This document shows, piece after piece, positions 23,498-31,060 of a stretch of 31,198 bases of DNA; positions within the stretch are counted from its first letter, which is position 1, and every line of letters begins with the position of its first letter. Position numbers and translations under genes: made by a program. Under the pieces are notes generated by a model. That model worked only from the letters and a program-made list of their open reading frames with translations. It had not been told where the DNA came from and ran no database searches. Source of the DNA: an uncultured Caulobacterales bacterium (lineage in GTDB: Bacteria > Pseudomonadota > Alphaproteobacteria > Caulobacterales > Caulobacteraceae); the NCBI GenBank assembly GCA_903903715.1, contig CAIUZX010000104.1, positions 1 to 31,198 of the forward strand, given 5' to 3'.

Positions 23498-24925
23498 ATG
23501 CGCCCATCGTCCTGGATGTCTCTTGCGATGTGGGCGAGCGTCGCCCTCGGTCCATTAACCTTGGTGGCTTCAGCAAACGCCGAAGAGATCCCAAAAGCCA
23601 CGATCGACCACGCCTCGGCGCTACGGGATCGCGCCCAGGCCGGGAGCGAGGCGTACTCAATCCTTGAAAGTCTGACGACCGAGATCGGTCCTCGGCCGGC
23701 TGGATCAGACGCCGAACACCGCGCGGCGGAGTGGGCGATGGCCAAACTGAAGGCTTTGGGCTTCTCCAACGTCCATTCCGAGCGCTTCCCCGTTCCGGGC
23801 TGGACGCGGGGACAGGAGACGGCGGAGGTGATCTCTCCCTTCCCGCAGCGTCTGATCGTAACCGCCCTTGGCGGTTCGGTTGCGACTCCCGCTAGCGGCA
23901 TTGAGGCGGAAGTCGTTCTGTTCCCGACCTATGACGCCATGCTGGCCCAACCGGTCGGCGCGCTGTCTGGAAAGATTGCCGTTGTGACGCAACCGATGCC
24001 GAGGACACAGGACGGATCAGGATACGGCGCAAACTACATGATCCGGGGCCAGGGTGCGACCGAGGCGGCCAAGCGGGGCGCTGTCGCCTATCTCCTCCGC
24101 TCGCTCGCGACTGGGGATCGACGCGATGCGCATACCGGAACGATGCACTATGCCGAAGGGACGCCCAAGATCCCGGCCGGGGCTCTGTCTGCGCCGGATG
24201 CAGAGCAACTCGATCGGATAGCGGCGCGCGGAAAGCAGATACGTCTGAAACTGGTGCTCACGCCGACGATTCGCCCCAATGCGACCGCTGAGACTGTGAT
24301 CGGAGAGATCCCCGGCCGTGAAAAGCCTGAGGAAATTGTTTTGATCGGCGGACATCTCGACAGCTGGGATCTCGGCACTGGCGCAATTGACGATGGCGCG
24401 GGTGTGGCGATCACCACAGCGGCGGCGAAGCTGATCGCGGACCAACCCGTGCGCCCGCGACGAACTTTGCGCGTCGCTCTTTTTGGCGCCGAGGAGATCG
24501 GCAAGGCGGCTGACGCCTATGCGAGCACACACCTGGCGGAACAAGACCGACACATCATCGCTGCGGAGTGCGACTTCGGTGGCGAGCCCGTCTACCGGAT
24601 CGAACTGCCGGAAAAGTTCGCCGCCAGCCCATTCGGACGGGCGCTGGCGTCCGTCGTCAGCCGCGTTCCGACAACGGTGGTTGCCACGCCGGTGCAGGAC
24701 GGCGGGGCGGATCTCGAGAGCCTGAAAGGCGTGCCGCTTGCAGGGCTGGCGCAGGACGGAACCCACTATTTCGACCTGCATCACACGGTGGATGACACCC
24801 TGGACAAGGTCAGTGCGCAGTCCCTCGACAAGGCGGTCGCCACTTGGGTCGCCTTCGCCTATTTGGCCGCCGACACCGACGTCGACTTCCGAGCGATCTC
24901 AAAGGGACCGCCGACAGGAAAATAG
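23498..24925 (+). CDS. Secreted M28-family zinc metallopeptidase (carboxypeptidase Q-like)
   Basis: This 475-residue protein has a Sec signal peptide with likely cleavage after SANA near residue 28, so it acts in the periplasm or outside. The catalytic domain shows the M28 di-zinc site: H286 in GGHLDSWDLG, D298 in AIDDGAG, E332/E333 in FGAEEIG (base and ligand), D359 in ECDFG and a C-terminal His in GTHYFDLHHTVDDT. A PA-like insert (about residues 125-235) with LSGKIAVV separates the N-terminal part, which is characteristic of carboxypeptidase Q-type members. It probably removes single amino acids from peptides. The frame is open upstream to 23276 through the YkuD gene; the ATG at 23498 is chosen for the signal peptide. 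It ends six bases before the convergent nitroreductase. Confidence 0.92.
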   Translation: MRPSSWMSLAMWASVALGPLTLVASANAEEIPKATIDHASALRDRAQAGSEAYSILESLTTEIGPRPAGSDAEHRAAEWAMAKLKALGFSNVHSERFPVPGWTRGQETAEVISPFPQRLIVTALGGSVATPASGIEAEVVLFPTYDAMLAQPVGALSGKIAVVTQPMPRTQDGSGYGANYMIRGQGATEAAKRGAVAYLLRSLATGDRRDAHTGTMHYAEGTPKIPAGALSAPDAEQLDRIAARGKQIRLKLVLTPTIRPNATAETVIGEIPGREKPEEIVLIGGHLDSWDLGTGAIDDGAGVAITTAAAKLIADQPVRPRRTLRVALFGAEEIGKAADAYASTHLAEQDRHIIAAECDFGGEPVYRIELPEKFAASPFGRALASVVSRVPTTVVATPVQDGGADLESLKGVPLAGLAQDGTHYFDLHHTVDDTLDKVSAQSLDKAVATWVAFAYLAADTDVDFRAISKGPPTGK

Positions 24926-24931
24926 AACGGT

Positions 24932-25603
24932 TCAAAGCCCTCTAAAGGTCGCGAACTGGTCGAGGGGGTCGCGTCGGGTCCGGAGGCCGTTGATCGGGTG
25001 CGCAGGGTCACGATAGCCGAGCGCCATTCCGGAAAACAGCATCTCGTTCTCCGGAAGCTCGAGGCGCCGCCCTACCGTCTTGGGAAATTGAGACCAGGCT
25101 TCCTGAGCGCAGGTGTCGAGGCCCGCCTCGACCGCCAGAAGCATGATCGTCTGCATGAGCATGCCGACGTCGGACCACTGCGGTGGTCCCACGCGCCGGT
25201 CCAGAGTGAAAAAGAGACCGATCGGTGCGCCGAACAAGCGGAAATTGTTGGAGAACTGGGCCAGCCGTCCCAGCTTATTGTCCCGCGGGATCTCCAGGGT
25301 GGCGTAGAGGTCCTCGCCAGCCTGAAAGCGCCGGGTTCTCAATGGCTCCCAAAGGTCCTCTGGATAGACGGCGTATTCCGGCTTTTCGCTCCGGGGATTT
25401 TCAGAGATCACGGCTGCGACATCTGCGACGAGGGCCTGCAGCGATTCTCCTCCCAGCACATGAACGCGCCACGGCTGGAGGTTTCCGCCGGACGGCGCGC
25501 GCGCGGCTTTCTCGATGATCGACTTCACGACATCCGAGGGTGGCGGATCTGGAAGGAACGCCCGAACGGATATTCGTTTTTCAACGGCGTCTGACACCCG
25601 CAT
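24932..25603 (-). CDS. Nitroreductase-family FMN oxidoreductase
   Basis: This 223-residue protein has the nitroreductase fold signature. RISVRAF near the N-terminus (residues 9-15) and ARAPSGGNLQPWRVHVL (about 34-50) are the FMN-binding segments. MLMQTIMLLAVEAGLDTC (about 148-165) is the dimer/FMN helix, and a late GYRDPAHPIN loop follows. Members use NAD(P)H to reduce nitro compounds, quinones or other electron acceptors; the physiological substrate is unknown. The ATG at 25603 is the first in frame. It is divergent from mtgA, with a 162-base gap, and convergent with the M28 peptidase gene. Confidence 0.92.
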   Translation of the reverse strand: MRVSDAVEKRISVRAFLPDPPPSDVVKSIIEKAARAPSGGNLQPWRVHVLGGESLQALVADVAAVISENPRSEKPEYAVYPEDLWEPLRTRRFQAGEDLYATLEIPRDNKLGRLAQFSNNFRLFGAPIGLFFTLDRRVGPPQWSDVGMLMQTIMLLAVEAGLDTCAQEAWSQFPKTVGRRLELPENEMLFSGMALGYRDPAHPINGLRTRRDPLDQFATFRGL

Positions 25604-25765
25604 TGCACGTTCTCCGTGACATCATTTTCGCCGCATTGACCTGCGACCGCCAATTTGGCCTTTAACAGATTGTCGTCGGGTCAGCACAAGCTTGCAAATC
25701 GACGGAAGCGTCGGCCTATCGATGGAACGAAAGACCGTAACCACGCGGCCAGGATCGGAGCCACA

Positions 25766-26455
25766 GTGAAGACGACATCGAGCCTTGGCCAAATTCTGGC
25801 GATGACTCTCGCCGTTCTCATGTTCACGCCGATCTTGCAGGTGCTGATCTACAAGGCGGTTCCGCCGCCGATCACGATCCTAATGGTTCAGCGCCTCATT
25901 GAAGGGAAAGGGTTCCGGTACGAGTGGCGTGCGATCGACGAGATCTCCCCGCAACTCGTCAATTCCGTCATCGCCGCGGAGGACTCCGGTTTTTGCGAAC
26001 ACATGGGCTTTGACTTCGACGCGATGGAAAAGGCCGCCAAGGCGAACGAACGTCATCCCGGCAAGATCCGGGGCGGTTCAACGATCAGCCAGCAGACCGC
26101 CAAGAACGTGTTTCTCTGGCCGGGCCGCTCGTTGGTTCGCAAGGGCTTGGAAGCCGGTTACACGTTCCTGATCGAAGCGGTCTGGGGCAAGCGCCGGATC
26201 ATGGAGGTCTATCTGAATGTCGTGGAATGGGGGCCGGGCCTCTATGGCGCTGAATCCGCGTCGCAGACCTATTTCCATACTTCCGCCCGCAACCTGACTT
26301 CGCAGCAGGCGTCGAGACTCGCGGCGATCTTGCCCAGTCCGCTGAAGTGGCGGGCCGTCAATCCAGGAAGATATGTCGCCAAACGCTCGGCGAAGATCGG
26401 CGCGCGGGCGGCGACGGTGCGTGATGACGATCTTTCCGCCTGCGCCCTTCGCTGA
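25766..26455 (+). CDS. mtgA: Monofunctional biosynthetic peptidoglycan transglycosylase
   Basis: MtgA polymerises lipid II glycan strands from the inner membrane. The 229-residue protein has one N-terminal transmembrane helix (about 8-30) and a GT51 domain. Its motifs are E72 in AAEDSGFCEHMGFD (catalytic base), RGGSTISQQTAKN (102-114), and KRRIMEVYLN (142-151). There is no transpeptidase domain. The frame extends to an ATG at 25655, but the GTG at 25766 is preferred: CGGAG lies five bases upstream and the transmembrane segment then starts near residue 8, giving the usual family length. It is the second wall-synthesis gene in the window besides asd and the YkuD gene. Confidence 0.95.
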   Translation: MKTTSSLGQILAMTLAVLMFTPILQVLIYKAVPPPITILMVQRLIEGKGFRYEWRAIDEISPQLVNSVIAAEDSGFCEHMGFDFDAMEKAAKANERHPGKIRGGSTISQQTAKNVFLWPGRSLVRKGLEAGYTFLIEAVWGKRRIMEVYLNVVEWGPGLYGAESASQTYFHTSARNLTSQQASRLAAILPSPLKWRAVNPGRYVAKRSAKIGARAATVRDDDLSACALR

Positions 26456-26471
26456 CGCGCTTCGCCAAGGT

Positions 26472-27434
26472 CTAGAGGTCGATCACTGCGGCTTCGCCGT
26501 CTTCGTCGCCAAAAGCCGCGCGGCGGCCGTCTGCGGTGATGGCGACGGCGCTTATGGCGGAGCCTTTGGTCTCCCGAAGCGGACGGTCTCCGGTGACCGC
26601 GAGGTCGGCTGACCAAACGCGGCCGTCCGACCGCCCAGCGATCAGGCGAGACCCCATCTGGGCGCCGGCGCATTGTGTGACGAGGGAGTTTTCATCCACG
26701 CCCACCTCGACAGCTTCCTTACCCATCGGCCCGTTTGCTCCGGCGAAGGGCCAGATCACTACCCCGGGCGCGCCGGAGGTGGCGAGCAGCGCGCCTTTTG
26801 ACATGAACGAGAGCGAGCGGATCTTGCCGGGATAGCCGGCCATGCGCAGGTCCTTCATGTCCGACAGTCTCCAGCCATGGAGGTCGTTCTCCTGCATGGA
26901 TGACAGGACGAACTTTCCATCGGGACTAAAGGTCGCGCGATTGTGGGCGCCAGCCCAATTCAGCGCTTGCGGTTTTTGGTCGGTGATACGCGCGTACCAC
27001 AGCATCACTCCGCCATATGTTGCGGTAGCGATGCGCCTGCCCTTCGGATCGAAAGCCACATCAGCGACCGTGCGGGCATGTGCAAACCGACGTTCGAACT
27101 TTGGGTCCGCGGAATCGAGCACGATCAGCTCTCGACCCGCCGCCATCGCAATCAGTCCACTGTCCGGACTTGTGGCGACGGCGTCGAGCCATTTGCCTCT
27201 CCCGTCGAACAAGACGACCGGCCCATCGGGCCTCGACCACACCAGACGGCCATCGTCTCCCCCGGTCAACACACCTATCCCGCTCGGGTGCAATGCGGCC
27301 GACAGCACCGCCCCATTGTGGGCCTCGATCACCTCTCCGCTTTCGAAGCGCACGGTGCCGTCGGCGAGGGCGAAGACGGCGCCGGAGGCCTGGAACAGGA
27401 CAGATACGACGTAGGCGTTTAAGGAGATCTGCAT
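26472..27434 (-). CDS. WD40 repeat protein
   Basis: This 320-residue protein is built of WD40-like blades and has no signal peptide, so it is probably cytoplasmic. Six or seven repeats can be seen, with units such as GAVLSAALHPSG..TGGDDGRLVWS, VADVAFDPKGRRIATATYGGVMLW, RATFSPDGKFVLSS and ISAVAITADGRRAAFGDEDG. That fits a single seven-bladed propeller, usually a protein-protein interaction platform. No enzyme motif is present and the partner is unknown. The frame is open to 27671; the ATG at 27434 is chosen because upstream residues look non-coding and overlap the exbD leader. The stop is 16 bases from the convergent mtgA stop, and the start is divergent from exbD. Confidence 0.85.
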   Translation of the reverse strand: MQISLNAYVVSVLFQASGAVFALADGTVRFESGEVIEAHNGAVLSAALHPSGIGVLTGGDDGRLVWSRPDGPVVLFDGRGKWLDAVATSPDSGLIAMAAGRELIVLDSADPKFERRFAHARTVADVAFDPKGRRIATATYGGVMLWYARITDQKPQALNWAGAHNRATFSPDGKFVLSSMQENDLHGWRLSDMKDLRMAGYPGKIRSLSFMSKGALLATSGAPGVVIWPFAGANGPMGKEAVEVGVDENSLVTQCAGAQMGSRLIAGRSDGRVWSADLAVTGDRPLRETKGSAISAVAITADGRRAAFGDEDGEAAVIDL

Positions 27435-27571
27435 GGGGATCTGGTAGCGCGTCCGCCTAGGGCTTGGCCAGCCGAGATCGGCTCGAGTTGCTGTGGGTCG
27501 GAAATTTCGCGCCCGTATCAGGGGAATCCGTTGTCGGATCTCGAATTCCGACTTTACTTCCCAGCCATTCG

Positions 27572-27587
27572 AGGCGATCAATCGCCT
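27572..27587. promoter_or_regulatory. Perfect palindrome in the WD40/exbD divergent region, candidate operator
   Basis: AGGCGAT (27572-27578) and ATCGCCT (27581-27587) are perfect inverted repeats with a 2-base spacer. The site is 47-62 bases upstream of the exbD start, within a 199-base divergent intergenic region. It does not match the Fur box as I know it. Regulator unknown. Confidence 0.4.
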
Positions 27588-27633
27588 GAGTGGTTTCGGC
27601 GCCGCAGGTGCGGCGGATGAGGAGACGTTTTCA

Positions 27634-28086
27634 ATGGCGGCTAAGTTGTCCGGCCCGGGCGGCGGATCCAAGTTCGATCTGGGTCAGAATTCCGACATCA
27701 ACGTGACGCCCTTCGTGGACGTCATGCTCGTGCTCCTCATCATCTTCATGGTGACTGCGCCTTTGGCGACGCTGTCTATCAAGCTCGACCTGCCGCCTGC
27801 GCAGCCGGCAAATCCGAACACAAAGCCGAAACCCCCGACAATCATCAACCTTCAGCAGTCGGGCAATATCTTCGTCGGAACCGGCGACTCGACCAAGGCG
27901 TCGAACCTTGATGCGCTGATCCCGGATGTGAAGAACGAACTTGCCGTGCACACCAACGACACAGTGTTCATCCGCGCGGACAAGCACGTGAAGTACTCGC
28001 GGTTCATGGCGGTGGTGAACAAGCTGCAGGACTCCGGCATCTACAAGATCGCTCTGATCCTGGAAGACCTCAGCAACGAGACCTGA
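27634..28086 (+). CDS. exbD: ExbD/TolR-family biopolymer transport protein
   Basis: This 150-residue inner-membrane protein has the ExbD layout: a short cytoplasmic N-terminus, one transmembrane helix (about 27-47) with the essential Asp D29 in INVTPFVDVML, and a periplasmic domain (about 60-150). D29 carries protons with ExbB or TolQ to energise TonB- or TolA-linked transport. A proline-rich linker (PAQPANPNTKPKPP, 55-68) follows the membrane segment. The ATG at 27634 has GAGGAG about ten bases upstream. Unusually, no exbB, tonB or tolQ lies next to it, and a strong terminator follows directly, so it is a single-gene unit. It must share an ExbB encoded elsewhere. Confidence 0.92.
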   Translation: MAAKLSGPGGGSKFDLGQNSDINVTPFVDVMLVLLIIFMVTAPLATLSIKLDLPPAQPANPNTKPKPPTIINLQQSGNIFVGTGDSTKASNLDALIPDVKNELAVHTNDTVFIRADKHVKYSRFMAVVNKLQDSGIYKIALILEDLSNET

Positions 28087-28111
28087 TCCGAGATCGTCCC
28101 GGCGGTTACAA

Positions 28112-28153
28112 AAGAACCCCCGCTCTCGTCCGAGAGCGGGGGTTCTTCGTTTT
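28112..28153. terminator. Strong bidirectional intrinsic terminator between exbD and asd
   Basis: A 16-bp GC-rich stem pairs 28112-28127 with 28132-28147 around a 4-base loop. On the plus strand a U-rich run follows (28146-28153), and on the minus strand TTTT follows the other arm. It can therefore end both exbD and the convergent asd transcript. It is the only clear intrinsic terminator in the window. Confidence 0.9.
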
Positions 28154-28163
28154 CAGCTCGCCG

Positions 28164-28187
28164 CCCGGCGCCTTCGCAAGCGCCGGG
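28164..28187. repeat. Second hairpin just after the asd stop codon
   Basis: CCCGGCGC (28164-28171) and GCGCCGGG (28180-28187) form an 8-bp GC stem with an 8-base loop, 13 bases beyond the asd stop. It lacks a U-tract and probably protects or pauses the asd transcript before the terminator at 28112-28153. Confidence 0.5.
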
Positions 28188-28200
28188 TCCCGCGCAGAGC

Positions 28201-29241
28201 TCAGGCTTTCAGGGCTGGGGCCGGACGACGGATCAAGCCGCGTTGATCGAGGAGCTGGGCGATCTGCACCGCGTTAAGCGCTGCGCCCTTACGGAGATTG
28301 TCCGAAACCACCCAGAGGTTCAGGCCGTGGGGAACGGTCGGGTCATTGCGGATGCGGCTGACAAAGACGCCGAATTCACCGACGCACTCCTTGGGCGTGA
28401 CATAGCCGGTCGGATCGCGCTTATCGATCACGACAACGCCCGGGGCGTCGCGCAGGACGTCTCTTGCATCATCTGCGTCGAAGGCGTCCTCAAACTCGAT
28501 GTTGACCGACAGGGAGTGTCCGACGAAGACGGGCACGCGGACGCACGTCACGGTGAGCTGGATCGCCGGATCCAGCATCTTGTGCGTTTCCTTCCACATC
28601 TTCGATTCTTCATCGGTGTAACCGTCTTCCTGAAACGCGCCGATGAAGGGGATGACGTTGAACGCAATCTGCTTCGGGAAGAGCTTGGGCTCCGTTGGGC
28701 CGAGCACGAAGACGCCCTTGGTTTGTTCCCACAGTTCGTCCATTGCCTCCTTGCCCGCGCCGGACACGGATTGATATGTGGACACCACAACCCGCTTGAT
28801 CGGAACCTCGTCGTGGAGAGGCTTCAGCGCGACGACCAGTTGCGCCGTGGAACAGTTAGGGTTGGCGATGATGTTCTTCTTGTGCGCCCCGTCCGCAGCT
28901 TCCGGGTTCACTTCAGGCACGATCAAGGGCACGTCGGGGTGCTGGCGCCAGGCCGAGGAGTTGTCGATCACGATCGGTCCGGCGGCGCCGATGCGTTCGG
29001 ACCATTCACGGGACACGGCCCCACCCGCCGACATGAGCACAAGGTCAGTCTTGGAGAAGTCGAATGTCTCCATATCGACGCATTTGATAATCCGGTCGCC
29101 GTAAGCGACCTCCTTGCCGACGGAGCGACGCGAAGCGACTGCGTGAATCTCATCAGCTGGGAACTTGAGTTCCTCCAGGATGGTCAGGATTTCCCGGCCC
29201 ACATTGCCTGTGGCGCCAACGACGGCGACGCGATAGCCCAT
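28201..29241 (-). CDS. asd: Aspartate-semialdehyde dehydrogenase
   Basis: Asd reduces aspartyl phosphate to aspartate semialdehyde, the branch point to lysine/diaminopimelate, threonine and methionine, and therefore feeds peptidoglycan synthesis. The 346-residue protein has the NADP motif VVGATGNVGREIL (7-19), SAGGAVS (71-77), catalytic C130 in ANPNCSTAQ, Q157 and the acid/base H242 in FVGHSLS. The frame opens at an ATG at 29259, but the ATG at 29241 has AGGAG about nine bases upstream and gives MGYRVAVVGATG. It is transcribed towards a bidirectional terminator. The GNAT gene lies 82 bases upstream on the same strand. Confidence 0.96.
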   Translation of the reverse strand: MGYRVAVVGATGNVGREILTILEELKFPADEIHAVASRRSVGKEVAYGDRIIKCVDMETFDFSKTDLVLMSAGGAVSREWSERIGAAGPIVIDNSSAWRQHPDVPLIVPEVNPEAADGAHKKNIIANPNCSTAQLVVALKPLHDEVPIKRVVVSTYQSVSGAGKEAMDELWEQTKGVFVLGPTEPKLFPKQIAFNVIPFIGAFQEDGYTDEESKMWKETHKMLDPAIQLTVTCVRVPVFVGHSLSVNIEFEDAFDADDARDVLRDAPGVVVIDKRDPTGYVTPKECVGEFGVFVSRIRNDPTVPHGLNLWVVSDNLRKGAALNAVQIAQLLDQRGLIRRPAPALKA

Positions 29242-29323
29242 AAGGTCATGCTCCTGCATGGAAAAGCGGCGAAGGCCTAGACCCTCAGGCTTGGCGACGC
29301 AAGGGCGGTCACTCCGAAACGCC

Positions 29324-29893
29324 TCAGCGGCGCGCGCGCCACTGCTCCACGGTCTGGCCGTAGAGATTTACGTCCTTATCGTTCGGTGCGGGCAGCGAAA
29401 CGACCGCCATGAAATCCGATCCCAGCCTCGCGGCGACGGCGATGGATGCGACGTTCTGCGGGTCTATGGAATGCACGCAATCCTTCCATTTCAATGTCTC
29501 GAAGGCAAAGGCCATGGCGGCTTGGGCCGCTTCGGTCGCGTAGCCCTTGCCCCACACAGCCTTGGAAAAGCTCCAGCCTATCTCATTGCCAGGCCAGCCT
29601 TCCGGGCGCCACGGGCCGGTTCGACCGATCCAACGACCACTTGCAGCTTCGATCACGGAGAACATTGAAAAGCCGACGATCGCCCAGGCGCCGACGACGG
29701 ATGTCATGTTCCGCCAGGCAGACAAGGGCGGGTTCGTCCCACCCAGGTAGCGCATGACGTCGGGGTCGGCCATGTGTTCGGCCCAGGCCGGAAAGTCGTC
29801 CTGGCGCGGCGCACGCAGGATCAGCCGCTCGGTTCGCAACTCCGGAATAGACTTCGTCATGTCCAACCAGGGTCGATCAGCATCCCTTGGCAT
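29324..29893 (-). CDS. GNAT-family N-acetyltransferase, RimJ/RimL-like
   Basis: This 189-residue protein has the RimJ/RimL-type GNAT pattern: LRTERLILRAPRQDDFPAW near the N-terminus, GRTGPW, then EIGWSFSKAVWGKGYATEAAQAAM for acetyl-CoA binding (the QxxGxG-like VWGKGYAT loop) and NVASIAVAARLG near the C-terminus. Such enzymes acetylate protein N-termini or small molecules; the substrate here is unknown. The ATG at 29893 is favoured over the inner ATG at 29860 because GGGAG lies about seven bases upstream of the former and nothing suitable precedes the latter. It is divergent from the MAPEG gene. Confidence 0.9.
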   Translation of the reverse strand: MPRDADRPWLDMTKSIPELRTERLILRAPRQDDFPAWAEHMADPDVMRYLGGTNPPLSAWRNMTSVVGAWAIVGFSMFSVIEAASGRWIGRTGPWRPEGWPGNEIGWSFSKAVWGKGYATEAAQAAMAFAFETLKWKDCVHSIDPQNVASIAVAARLGSDFMAVVSLPAPNDKDVNLYGQTVEQWRARR

Positions 29894-29943
29894 TTCCGTC
29901 TCCCGTTTCCCCTGGGCGTTAGATACGACTATGATCGATCCAT

Positions 29944-29976
29944 GACGAGCGGGCGAGCGGCGCTACTCCGCTCGTC
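29944..29976 (+). promoter_or_regulatory. Leader hairpin with two alternative 5' arms upstream of the MAPEG gene
   Basis: GACGAGCGG (29944-29952) and the overlapping repeat CGAGCGG (29954-29960) can each pair with CCGCTCGTC (29968-29976), giving a 9-bp or a 7-bp stem respectively. The segment ends 27 bases before the start at 30004, with the ribosome binding site outside it. Confidence 0.3.
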
Positions 29977-30003
29977 GACACTGCAGATCCGGAGATTCAT
30001 TCG

Positions 30004-30390
30004 ATGTCGCTCTCGTTGCCCGGGGCCTATTGGTGCGTTCTGATCGCCGCCTTACTGCCTTATGTCTGGATTGGTGTCGCCAAGTGGCAACCAGGGTACA
30101 ACAACGCCATGCCCCGAGATCTCAAACACTATCAAGGGGCGAGACGTCGGGCGCACGACGCCCATCTGAACGCATTCGAGGCATTGCCGTTCTTCATCGG
30201 GGCCGTCGCACTCGCTTTGCAATTCGGTGGGAAAAGCCTCCTGCTGGATCTGCTCAGTGTTCTGTGGGTGGCGCTGCGCATCGCTCACGGGCTAGCTTAT
30301 CTCTGGGATAGGCCGCTCACGCGTTCGAGCGTCTGGGTCGCAGCGCTCGCCGTCAATATCGCAATCTTTCTCACCCCGGCGCTCACTTGA
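30004..30390 (+). CDS. MAPEG-family integral membrane protein
   Basis: This 128-residue inner-membrane protein has about four transmembrane helices (near 8-26, 55-73, 77-97 and 108-125). Its diagnostic motif is RRAHDAHLNAFEALPFF (about 49-65), matching the R-x-x-AH-x-N-x-x-E-x-x-P signature of MAPEG proteins. Eukaryotic members use glutathione for eicosanoid metabolism or detoxification; bacterial ones are poorly characterised. The ATG at 30004 has CGGAG about nine bases upstream. The stop is only four bases from the convergent ccmB stop. Confidence 0.9.
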   Translation: MSLSLPGAYWCVLIAALLPYVWIGVAKWQPGYNNAMPRDLKHYQGARRRAHDAHLNAFEALPFFIGAVALALQFGGKSLLLDLLSVLWVALRIAHGLAYLWDRPLTRSSVWVAALAVNIAIFLTPALT

Positions 30391-30394
30391 AACC

Positions 30395-31060
30395 TCAGCT
30401 CAACGCGTTTCGGCAAGCGGCGGCCATGGCGAAGGGCGTCAGCGCGCAGGCAAAGAGCGTGTATGCGGCCAGAAGCGCGAGGGGTGGTCCCGCCTCCAGG
30501 CCGGACTGAAAGGCTTCGATGGCGCCCGCGCCGAAGACAATCAGGGGCGTGAAAAGAGGCAACACGATCACGGAGATCAACACGCCGCCTCGTCTTGTCC
30601 CCAAAGCGAGGGCCGCGCCTACCCCGCCGATGAAGGAAAAGCCAAGACCCGCCAAAAGACTCGCGAGCCCGATCAGGGGCGCGGCCACTGGCGGCGCGCC
30701 TAGGCTTATGGCGACCAGCGGCGCGACGATCGCCAGGGGCAGACCGGTTGCGAGCCATTGTGCGAGGCATTTCACCGCGGCCACCAACGCCAATCCGAGT
30801 CCCCCGAGAGTCAGCAGATCGAGCGCCCCGTCTTCATAGTCGCGCTCGAATAGCCGTTCCAGAGAGATCAAGGACGCAAGCGCCAGCGTCGCGAAGGCGG
30901 CGCCGACGGCCACGGCCGAAAGGCGCACAGGGTCCGGTCCCTCAGCGAGCGGCATCATGACAGCTATTGCTGCATAGAAACCGCACGCGAGCAGGGGGCC
31001 GCCTCCACGGCCAAAGGCCAGGGAGAGCTCTCTTGCGAAAAGTGCGCGCAGGGCGTTCAC
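30395..31060 (-). CDS. ccmB: Heme exporter protein CcmB
   Basis: CcmB is the membrane subunit of the CcmABCD complex, which releases heme-loaded CcmE for cytochrome c maturation. The 221-residue protein has about six transmembrane segments. It shows the family motif SLERLFERDYEDGALDLL (about 66-83) on the cytoplasmic side, where CcmA docks, plus the ARELSLAFGRGGGPL N-terminal segment. The start is a GTG at 31060 whose last two bases and next base are the ccmA stop (GTGA overlap), so translation is coupled. The next ccm genes, expected downstream, are absent here; the MAPEG gene intervenes on the other strand. Confidence 0.95.
   Translation of the reverse strand: MNALRALFARELSLAFGRGGGPLLACGFYAAIAVMMPLAEGPDPVRLSAVAVGAAFATLALASLISLERLFERDYEDGALDLLTLGGLGLALVAAVKCLAQWLATGLPLAIVAPLVAISLGAPPVAAPLIGLASLLAGLGFSFIGGVGAALALGTRRGGVLISVIVLPLFTPLIVFGAGAIEAFQSGLEAGPPLALLAAYTLFACALTPFAMAAACRNALS

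Noticed and set aside
28243..29280. Open reading frame of 345 codons on the plus strand opposite asd
   Set aside because: The opposite strand encodes a complete aspartate-semialdehyde dehydrogenase; the antisense frame has no family features.
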